DNA of 64,000 nt, taken from the NCBI RefSeq assembly GCF_023856365.1, contig NC_064543.1:7652452-7716451 (forward strand), given 5' to 3'. Positions within the stretch are counted from its first letter, which is position 1, and every line of letters begins with the position of its first letter. The position numbers and the translations under genes are program-made. The stretch is from Brienomyrus brachyistius (Eukaryota > Chordata > Actinopteri > Osteoglossiformes > Mormyridae). A model generated the notes under the pieces. That model was given only the letters and a program-made list of their open reading frames with translations, was not told where the DNA came from and did not search any database. Shown here one piece after another: positions 1 to 9,700 of the stretch.

Positions 1-1470
1 CAGCAACAGGTGAGGCTGCACACCTGACAGATCTTCATGTATCTGTGTCATTCCTTGTGTCATCCTCCGGCTGACTCGTACTTCTACACAATTAAGAGAA
101 AAATTAAATGGAATTTTTACTTCTTTAGAGCAGGAAAGAAGCTGTACAAAATCCCTGTTTGCTTTGACACAAAAATCTTCTCAGTTTTTCATGAACTGTT
201 TATCCAAAATGCTGTTTATCTGTGTTTCTGCATGTGGGTATCTTTGAGCTGCACAAAGATGCGTCATGTTGTAATTCATACAACGGCTTCCCAGAGGGTG
301 GTGCAGCCTTTGGATGATGTAATGCGTGTTTCTGTGATGCTGTGTGTGTCTGAGTGATGTCACGCATGTTTGTGTGTGCGCGGTGTGCGAGATGAGTGTG
401 TACATGCAGCACACGTGCTGAGTTCAGACAGCAGGGCTGGCCTGTGGGCTGCCACCGAGTCCTTTGTGAGCCACTTCAGTTCAGTGCTCAGACTCCCAGA
501 TCCCAATTCCCTGCTTCACTCACATATTAGCTCGCCGCTATTGTTGCTTGTCTTTTCTGAGAACCGAAGAACCAGACGTAGTGCTGATGGGAATTTTTAA
601 GCAAGAGGACATTTTATTCAGCAGAGAACACCACTGATATGACCTTCTCCCGTCCTTCCCTCTCAACCAGCTCCTTCTTGGCACTTATAGGCTTTTTAGC
701 CATGCCTTAGGAGGGAATACCGATTAATCATCACAGATTGCACTCACAGACAGGCAGACACAGACACACACCTAGTACTTTGTTTCTTTGGAAAGCACTG
801 ACACCCCAATCGAAGGCACAGTAACCCACTCAAGGTTATAGTAAGGCAAATTCACAGAATACGTACATTTGCAAACAGTACGTGGCATTTCTCAGGTGGC
901 AGAGTACCTGGGTGCCCAGTGGATCCCAGACGATGAAGGACCATCTGCTTTTCTTTTGTCCTTTTCATCACCATTTATGAATCAAGATTCATAAGACTAT
1001 TTTGGGTCAGATGGAGTGATAGAGGTTTATCACTTTGTCACTCTGAAACACAACGAACTTGGCACTAACTTTGTCTTCTACAGAAAACACCTTTTTCCTA
1101 AAAAAAAGTTTTGTTTCATTGAAAGCTTAAAGAAACTGATGCTTTACAATTTTTCTTTAAACTATCACATATCCATAGAGATTTGTCATTTTGAGCCGTA
1201 CTTCTTGCCCCAGTGATATTTAATTGCTCCAGGTGCATCATGGGAGTCCAGAAGGGGCAACTCGTGATGGGACTCATGCCACACTCTCCCACCCAAGGGG
1301 AAAACCACAGTGAGGCTACTGGGATAAACTGCAGTATATTACATTGTTTGGGAACAACCTGTATCCTCACGGCACGAAAAGCGGGCCTCTACACAGCCTG
1401 CTTGTAGCGTTCCCATCCGTGATCGTGTGAAATTGAGAACAAGGCGCGACCCGCAATTCATTTCATGCTT
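1..1470. other. 3' flank of ctxn2, no gene seen
   Basis: No open frame here has family resemblance or splice structure. The first 420 bases are rich in TG/CA-type sequence. By human synteny the next gene beyond the left edge would be slc12a1, but nothing of it is visible. The segment past the ctxn2 poly(A) signals is taken as intergenic. Confidence 0.5.
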
Positions 1471-1475
1471 TTCCT

Positions 1476-1503
1476 TTTATTTTTCTTAATAAATCTATTT
1501 ATT
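1476..1503 (-). other. ctxn2: poly(A) signals for ctxn2
   Basis: Two AATAAA hexamers on the minus strand (TTTATT on the plus strand at 1476-1481 and 1498-1503) lie about 135-165 bases past the ctxn2 stop codon, inside a T/A-rich stretch. Position and orientation fit cleavage of the ctxn2 transcript. The cleavage site itself is not visible. Confidence 0.5.
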
Positions 1504-1638
1504 TTCCCTGAGATTTCCATCCATCCTTCAAATTTCCAGCACAACAGACCTGTGCCAACAAAGTACTCAAGGTTTCGGGTGATCACAGATGGACGGACCC
1601 AGCCTCTTTCTGTGTAAATTGCAATCAATTCGTATGAC

Positions 1639-1899
<261 letters not shown>

Positions 1900-1949
1900 T
1901 CAGTATCAGGCTCATGTTAGGTCCAGCTGGCTGGTAAGTAAGCTGGGAT

Positions 1950-3430
1950 GGGAGAAGAGAAAAGCTGCGATTAATGAAGGTCGTTCAGAGAATAAACGTA
2001 TCGGGTAGGGAGACATCAGTCAGAAAGGGTCGGACACCTTGTCGTTACGTCGCAGCTCTGTGGGCTGATGAACAGGAAAATGAATTCTTATGGAATAAGC
2101 GTGTTTGTTTTTTTTTTTACAAACAAAAATAAAAGAAAAAAGAATTTCTCCTCTCCTCGATTTCACATCATACTGCGTTTAGCATACATTTCCTTACAAT
2201 GGACACTGATCAGTTTGCTTTTATGTCTTATTTTTCAATTGAATGCAATGTGTGTGCGTACTGCATTAAATAGAGAGAGGGAGATAAATGTACGTTTAAT
2301 ACAGTGCAAACTAAAACTAACTAACATTAACGCATACCAAGACAGGCATTTCATGCTAAATAACATTTTGAAGATAAATGACTTTCATTCTAGCTTACTG
2401 TACTATTTTTATGCATGAAATTAAATATCCAACTAATTTTTAAATTAAGGAGGCAAAATTTAAGACAAACACCCCCAGACTGTAAACATGTTTACAGACC
2501 CTTGGAAACATGGTGCGTGATGTAGAATAGCATGCTGCTCACCTTCATTCCAGCCTCATTCTCCCAGACCTGTTGCTAGGAATCCTACTGGAGTGCCCAC
2601 AGTAGTCTCTTAGCAGAAATCTCAGCTCCTTATATTGACTCCTAAAGCCTTGTCAGTAGGTGGAGAGCACTGGGCTCTGGCCCGATTCTGTGCCAGGTTT
2701 GAACTTCCTGGGTCTCGGCTTCAGTGATTTTGAAAAGGGGTGAGAGGAATTAGCTTTTTTTTTTGTCCGCTGATGAGAGCGCAGCCTGCCGCCCATCTCG
2801 AGGTGCGACTTGCCAGCCTGTGATTCTTCGCGGAGGGATGCGCCGCTTCTCACTGGCTGGTGCTTCATTATCATTCCAACCCCCCCGTCCATACCTCAAA
2901 GCGGGGGCACACCCTGCCTGACAGTCGCGCCTTCAGTCCCAGCCAGCCAGTCTGCCCCCAGTCACACGCGCCGGTGGTGGATGTAGATCCTAAGAGGAGG
3001 GTGGGGGCTCCACTAAATGGCATCACCCGTTTTCCCACAACGTCTCCCCCTTAAATGTCAAATGTGTGCTTGTCCTGCCAGTCTTCCTCATCACTTAGCA
3101 CTGGAATACTAGGCTGCCTCTCCGTGCACTTAGGCTAATATAAATATGGCACTATCTTTAACCAGGCCGCTAATTATCACAGGCTGCTTTTTGAAAATTG
3201 AATTACAATCTCTACTTATAGGCTCATTAGCAGACACCTGCCTTGAAGTACTGATAATGCACAGCCTACACAGAATACTAATAAAAATAAATTTTATATG
3301 AATTACTCACACAGTCGCTTAACGTGAAACTAGCACTGTGTTTAGATTATGGATATAAGGGGCATATTTTCAGATTTTATTCTAGATTTCTGTCACTGAT
3401 AACTTCGGTATAATTTAGATTATTTAATTG
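1950..3430. other. intergenic, ctxn2-myef2, left part
   Basis: AT-rich to mixed sequence upstream of ctxn2, containing a GC-richer patch at about 2760-3050. Short open frames exist on both strands but none shows a domain, a family match or splice sites in register. It may contain the ctxn2 5' noncoding exon and promoter, but no exon can be fixed from sequence alone. Confidence 0.5.
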
Positions 3431-3780
3431 GGGGGTGGCATGGTGGTGCAGTGGTTAGCACTGTTGCCTCACACCACTGGGACCCAGCTTTAAGCCTGGG
3501 TTTCATGCGGAGTTTGCATGTTCTCCCCATGTCATCGTGGGGTTTCCTCCAGGTACTCTGGTTTCCCCCCACAGTCCAAAGACATTCTAAATCTAATTGG
3601 AGTTACTAAATTGCCTGTAGGTGTGCATGTGTGTGTGTGAATGGTATGTGAGTGTGCCCTGCGATGGGCTGGCCCCCCATCCTGGGTTGTTTCCTGCCTC
3701 GTGCCCATTGCTTCCGGGATAGGCTCCGGACCCCCCGCGACCCAGTAGAATAAGCGGTTTGGAAAATGGATGGATGGACA
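3431..3780 (+). repeat. tRNA-derived SINE, near full length
   Basis: A tRNA-like head (GGTGGTGCAGTGGTTAGCAC at about 3441-3462) with Pol III A-box character is followed by a degenerate B box, then the conserved fish SINE body (GTTTGCATGTTCTCCCCATG; CACAGTCCAAAGACAT). The 3' end is the typical GGATAGGCTCCGGACCCCC ... AATAAGCGG followed by short GGAT repeats. The gene-free flanks show it is an interspersed repeat. A truncated copy of the same tail lies near 18.6 kb. Confidence 0.85.
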
Positions 3781-5008
3781 GTTTAATTGTCTCCTCATTG
3801 TTCTAAATATATTTTCCAGATATATTTCTCAAATGAGACTGGCTACATTACCTGCAAACTTTCAATAAGAGTATGAAATAAAATAATAAATAAAAATTAT
3901 TAATAGGCAAAACTGTATGTTTATAGTGTATTTTGAAATAGAAAAAAAATGTAAAATATATTATTTTCCCATCATCTAATATGAACTCTTTGGAAATAGG
4001 TTATTATATTTACTGTTTTTCGAGTTCATGGCAAAATAAATTACTGTTAAAGAATTACAGTGAAAGATCACTTGAGTTTTTTTATGTAATGAAAATGAAT
4101 GAGCTGACAGTGAAGCAAATTCTCATTTATTGACATAATAGATTAGATTAAAAACAACCAAGGAAGCAGCAGGCCCCATCCAAAAGACATTTAATTCCCA
4201 TCGCTAAAAATGAAAGCAGTGTCTTCCTGATGAAGCCGAATGACCAGAACCATCCCATACCGCACTGCTGTCCACAGCAAAATATCCTTTTTCCTCCTAT
4301 CCCGAGCTTCTATCACTATTTAGCAATTACTGATTCCTGCTGAGCAGTACAAGACTGCGCCCAGAGCCTCAAACGATCCAGAGGTGTGAGAACAGAATCG
4401 CGATACCATCCTCTCTCGTCTGTAATTCTGTACTGGCACAGCCGGGCCTTGGAAAGCAAGAACAGACTTCAGGTTTCAGCTTGTCTTTCGTATTCTGACC
4501 TAGATAAATAAATGTTCTTTTCAGGGAAAATCTCCCCGCTAAATCTCCCCGCTAAAGTTCTCCCAGACACCTTGACGTGTTTCTTGTGAAATTAAATAAC
4601 GTTTTACTGGAATATGTCCCAGGCTGCCATTACAGAAATGCTTCAAGTAATAGTTATTGACTGCGAAAAGGAATGAGATTCATAAAAGTCCGGCCTGCAA
4701 GAGCTCCAATTAGGTCCATGCTGAGACATCATTATCATTTAATCTTAAAAAGTGCCCCTTAGCTACCCGTGTAGCCTGTTCAGCTACTTGCTTTCGCATT
4801 TAACATTATTTATCATTATTTCATAGTCTTTATTAGAGGGTGCGGATGACAGCAGGGCCACTCAGACCCTGGATTGCCAGTGTTACAAATGTTCATTTTC
4901 TTGCCCATTGGGCATCGTGGTTTTATATAAACTAGTATGATATAAGTTTTTTTTTGGGATACTGATTGTTGAACATGGACTGGATTTCTGCCTCATTCAA
5001 AAAACATA
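3781..5008. other. intergenic, no gene seen
   Basis: AT-rich single-copy-looking sequence between the SINE and the repeat nest at 5.0-6.1 kb. No coding potential, RNA gene or repeat signature was recognised. Confidence 0.5.
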
Positions 5009-5255
5009 TTGATGAGCTAAAACATTATGACCACTCCCATATGATGCAGATGTCTGAGACTGAGATCTCGTAAAAAACAGTGCATGTCGAAGTGTGGCAT
5101 ACATTACATGGTAAGCCAACTTTTGGTACTCTTAGCTGACATACTGAATTCAGAAGAACGAAGTTTGTGGGCTATGGGGTGTCTGGGAGGGAAAAACCAT
5201 AATCTGCCGACAGGGTGTTGGGTGGCTAAGGCTTGTCGATGAGCGATGTGAACAA
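5009..5255 (+). mobile_element. decayed Tc1/mariner-like transposon remnant
   Basis: The motif GAGCTAAAACATTATGACCA at about 5015 matches the terminal region of an abundant fish Tc1-like family. The segment at about 5210-5245 (CGACAGGGTGTTGGGTGGCTAAGGC) resembles the stretch of that family's transposase encoding a Gly-Arg-Pro-rich linker. What lies between is deleted and scrambled, and no open transposase remains. The similarity is recalled, not searched. Confidence 0.5.
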
Positions 5256-5260
5256 ACCCA

Positions 5261-5702
5261 GATGACGGGGTTCCCCAATTCAGGTTATCCCATATGACGG
5301 GGTTCCCCAATTCAGGTTATCCCATTTAACAGGGTTCCCCAATTCAGGTTATCCCATATGACGGGGTTCCCCAATTCAGGTTATCCCATTTAACAGGGTT
5401 CCCCAATTCAGGTTATCCCATATGACGGGGTTCCCCAATTCAGGTTATCCCATTTAACAGGGTTCCCCAATTCAGGTTATCCCATATGACGGGGTTCCCC
5501 AATTCAGGTTATCCCATTTAACAGGGTTCCCCAATTCAGGTTATCCCATTTGACGGGGTTCCCCAATTCAGGTTATCCCATATGACGGGGTTTCCCAATT
5601 CAGGTTATCCCATATGACGGGGTTCCCCAATTCAGGTTATCCCATATGACAGGGTTCCCCAATTCAGGTCCTGGCTATCCTATATGACAGGGTTCCCCAG
5701 TC
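5261..5702 (+). repeat. 32-bp minisatellite with 64-bp higher-order unit
   Basis: Fourteen starts of the core GGGTTCCCCAATTCAGGTTA occur at 5267, 5299, 5331 and so on, in exact 32-base steps to 5651; the last, partial copy begins near 5690. The junction between cores alternates between CATATGACG and CATTTAACA from 5299 to about 5554, giving a 64-bp dimer repeated four times. After that come one hybrid junction (CATTTGACG) and a run of CATATGAC types. The last two copies contain a 6-base insertion. There are no unique spacers, so this is not a CRISPR array. Confidence 0.97.
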
Positions 5703-5739
5703 TACAACACAGTTTGCAGATTTCCCTGCTTAAAACACA

Positions 5740-6110
5740 ATAACATACTGTAAGAAACATAAGAAATTTACAAATGAGAGGAGGCCATTCAGCTCATCAA
5801 TTCAACTAATAGCTCAGAGTTGTTAAAATCTTGTCTAGTTCTGATTTAAAGGAACCCAGGGTTTTAGCTTGCGTTACACTAACAGGAAGACTATTCCATA
5901 CTCTAACTACACGCTGTGTAAAGAAGTGCTTTCTCAAGTCCTGGATCATGTTCCACCATAGTCTCCTTTGCTCAAGGCTGAGCAGATTCAGCTCAGCTAG
6001 CCTCTCCACATAAGACATTCCTCTAAGACCAGAATCATTCTTGTAGCCCTACGTTGAACCCTTTCTAAGGCAGCAATGTCCTTTTTAAGGTAAGGTGACC
6101 TTATTCAGCT
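5740..6110 (-). mobile_element. LINE 3'-end fragment (CR1/L2-like)
   Basis: The minus strand of 5806-6018 encodes 70 aa with RLAELNLLSLEQRRL followed directly by RKHFFTQRVVRVWNSLP and FKSELDK. These two motifs resemble the extreme C-terminal end of CR1/L2-type reverse transcriptase proteins, where they are normally separated by tens of residues. The copy therefore looks internally deleted. The flanking GAGGCCATTCAGCTCATC is familiar from fish dispersed repeats. No reverse transcriptase core is present. Assignment is by recalled resemblance. Confidence 0.5.
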
Positions 6111-6589
6111 CACCAGCAAATTGCAAGGTTTAGTAGGTGAGGCACAAATCACAGAAAATTGTAATGATGGTTGTGGGAGTAATATCGTGTATCACGTCCT
6201 GCTGTGTATGGGGCTTGGTAGTTGTGGATTGGACTAGTTGGTCCAATGAATTCCACAATTTAATTATTATCAATATTAATGTACTGGCATCCTGTCCAGT
6301 GTGTACCCCAGCTTTACACTGCCTGGGATATACTGTAGGCTCTTCTGCAACTATGACCAGGTTAAGGGGCCGGAAAATGCAAGACATATTCATATTACTA
6401 AATATCACAGCTGGAACACCACAGCCGATTATCTTTGGAAGAACACGAAATCTTTCCACGCACTATCACATACTTCTAAGAAAGCACTATCGTTACACTT
6501 TGAACCATCGTATCCACAAATCATTTCCCATACATTTTTTCTCCAATAGATGCATAGCTTAGGTGCACCATAGTGAACGCCCACAGTGC

Positions 6590-6714
6590 AGCCTTCCGTG
6601 ACGTTCTCGCGCCTTCTCTCGCGATACCGAGCGCGGCGGCGACCAGCTTCGGCTGATTTGAGCTGCGCAGTGCAGCCGGGGCGTCTGGACTCTTCCTTCG
6701 GAAACCTGACAATT
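6590..6714 (+). promoter_or_regulatory. myef2: CpG-rich promoter / 5' UTR of myef2
   Basis: The 125 bases before the first ATG are locally rich in CpG, in contrast to the AT-rich surroundings. They contain two TCTCGCG elements (6605-6611 and 6617-6623, the second continuing to TCTCGCGA). TCTCGCGAGA-type elements are known from TATA-less housekeeping promoters. No TATA box is visible. The transcription start was not determined. Confidence 0.5.
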
Positions 6715-9700
6715 ATGGCTGGAATATCGCAGGAAGTCGATGACAAGCAAGAGGATGCGGGCGCCGCGAGTGAGACCGAGAGTGTCCCCCAGCAGGAAAA
6801 CACCAATGGCGTGAAAACGTAACCGTACTTTAAAACAGTGATTCTGGTCTGTGTGATGCATAGGTTTATGCTATTTAAAATGGAGGCTAACGTTATGCAG
6901 GACTAAATCAAGCCGACACGACTAAATATGAATAGAAACCAACGCTTTTAAAGCCATTACACGTCGTAAAAGCAGTTCAGTTACTTGGAGCAGGTTTTCA
7001 GTCCTTGGTATTTTACCCGACCCCCACAAACTTTGATAGCTTTGTCTTTGCTAGCTAGAGGGTTATCTGGTACACAGCAGAGAATGTAGCATGAGCTGGT
7101 CTTGCAGATGCCCACCGTCCCTGGATGCTGTCAGTGGCTGCTTCAGCATCACTGAAGCTCATCGCACGTGTGTCAGGACCGTGACCCGGGTCCCGCAGGT
7201 TTACTCATTCAGCTGTGTCACTGATGCTGCGTCTGCACCTTCCAGCTAACTAGCTAGTCAGATTGCGGTTTATAAAAATTATCTGTTCTAGGGGAAAAAA
7301 TACAATGATATGCCAGGTACCTAGCTAGCAGTCTGCAGTAATATTTATCTAAGAAAAACATTTTTGTCCCATATGAGTCCAGCTTGCTGTGTTGGTCCCA
7401 TATTGTGGACCTATTATGAAATGCATGATTTGCGGTAATATGACTTTTTAGTGTGTGTTTTTTTTTGTCTCACATACTGATGCCGCATTTTAAATTCATT
7501 ATTTCTCGTTGCAGAGACTCAGATGAAACCCCGAAGGAAAAATTGGAGCTGAAAGAGAAATCATCTGGAGGCAGGAAATCCAGCCGATTCCAGCCCTATT
7601 CCAAAGACAAGAATGGAGACAAGAAGGGTGTCCATCGAAACCGAGTGTTCATTAGCAATATCCCATATGACATGAAGTGGCAGGCAATCAAAGATCTCAT
7701 GAGAGAAAAAGGTAACGATGAGTGTGACAAATGGAATTTACATGTTGGGCTGCCCTGACTCCCCAACAAACTCTCCTTCAAATACGGAAGCCATGTCTGA
7801 AATCCCACGGTCTTACAGACAGTCTTATCTCTTGCTAATAGAGTCTGATTCCAGCTTTCTCTGAACATTTTAAATTTGTGTTCTGGGTCTCAATTGGGTT
7901 TCTAAATAGGGTTGGAAAGAAGCTTATACTTTGGGCAGGAATGATCTATAATTGTGAAATTGTTCAGAGCTTTGTTACAGTACTGATGAATATTCTTTAA
8001 AACCTGTTAATTGATGATATAACGTGTGTGTTTTCGTATCTGTTGTAAGGTGACACGTATGTTATTGAAATCATGCCCCGGCGCACACTGGTTTAGAACT
8101 ATTGGATTTCTGATTCTTAAACATTCTTAGACATGCTTTTGAAAACTGGAAGGCTTTGAAAAGGTGGATGGTCACCTTAAAACAGTTCAGTGTTATTGGT
8201 TTGGTCATTTGTTTGCAACTGTACAGCTAACATTAGCTAATTTTGAAGTGTTTGCATACTTTAGGTTGAATACAGCTCCTTAATGGCCGGATTGGTGTGT
8301 CTGTAACTGAACAGAATGGCATGGTATTTTGTCTGGTGGTATGTTGGTCTGGACATATTGCCAATTGAGGATTTCTGCCTGTAGTCTTGTACCAAGGCCA
8401 ACAGTGAAGTGAAGACTGGTGTTTTTTAAATGCATTGTTTTCTTGGTATTTTCCCTTTGCATGTCTCATGTAGTTGGTGAGGTTACATACGTGGAACTCT
8501 TTAAGGATGCAGAAGGAAAATCGAGGGTAAGTCATGTGGACAACTGGCTGTGCAAGGTTTTAAATTCCCTCGCCAGTTCTCACTTTATCAGGTGCCCTAC
8601 CAGGTAACGAGCCTTCAGGCTACACTCATGTGAATTGCTACTAAATTGGTTTTGTGGATTGAGCCAGTTACAACTGGCTGTGGCTTGTGACATTCTCTGT
8701 CTGAGGGTCAGTTAGTTGATTCTACTTAATATGACTGGGAAAAACTAACACTGTGCTATAACTTTTTTAGTGACTTTTGTTTTCGTTAAAGCTTACTTTT
8801 CGTTGCAGTGTTTAACTGGTTGGTAGTTATGGTTATTAAATATTTCAAAGGAAACATGCGTTTCAGTAACTGAACATTTTCTAAATCTTGCTTTTAGATT
8901 GATCGGTTGTTTTGTTTTCTTTTTGGATGGTAGAAATTGCAGATCTAGGTAAACTCCACTTTTGTTTTGGCAATTAAGATCGTCCTTATTTTTGACTAAA
9001 CACATGCTTCTTTCTGCTATTACACATATACCATTAATCCCTGAAAAAACAGTTGAGAATGGTTCATCCAGTGTTTTACCATACATGTTGTTTTCTTTAT
9101 TTGTGTAGCCACTTTCTGAAGTTACCGTTTTGGGCCAGACGTTATACCTTTGTTCTTGAATAAAATGGAGTAAACCTAACTGTGTATGTATAGATATATT
9201 AGTTTGTGTATATCATTCATATACACACACATATTATGGCTTATCTTCAAATGTCTAGATTTTGCTAATAATAAAACTCAGTGGCCCAACTCATTTTACA
9301 ATGAAAACTACCCTGCGAAAGACCTCTGTAGAGTCTATAATTGCTTTGGCATTTCAGAAATAACCATACCATTCTGATTCATGTTTATTGTTTAGAGCTA
9401 AAACCAAACTGAATGTGTACCAGCTATCATGTTTAAGATAGCATTAATTATTTTTAATCTTTGTCTATTTTTCCCCTTTGGCACATCTCGACTTGCGGCA
9501 TGTTGACACTCCAGGGATGTGGGTATGTGCCCCCCCCCCCCCCCATTGCTTAATTAAGGTTCTGTCTAGCTCATTGGTTCACAGACCACTTTGTAACATC
9601 CCTGCCAGTGCATGTTTATGTTCTACCCCATCACACAGCTCATGAGCTTGTTACATAGTTCAGGTATTCTTGTGTCATGTAGGATGGCTTATGGCCCTTG

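Noticed and set aside
5261..5702. Regular 32-bp repeat resembling a CRISPR array
   Set aside because: The repeats are contiguous, with no unique spacers; the DNA is vertebrate, and no cas gene is present. It is a minisatellite.
6137..6562. 141-aa plus-strand ORF before myef2
   Set aside because: No domain, no splice context, overlapping equally long frames on the other strand, and adjacent to repeats.
6586..6714. Upstream in-frame extension of myef2
   Set aside because: The frame is open but begins only at GTG; the first ATG is at 6715, with a good Kozak context and the expected protein length.
8592..8612. Other microexon candidate in myef2 intron (CAG|GTGCCCTACCAG|GTAAC)
   Set aside because: It is 12 nt long, cannot restore frame between exons 3 and 5, and does not match the conserved RNP1 sequence.
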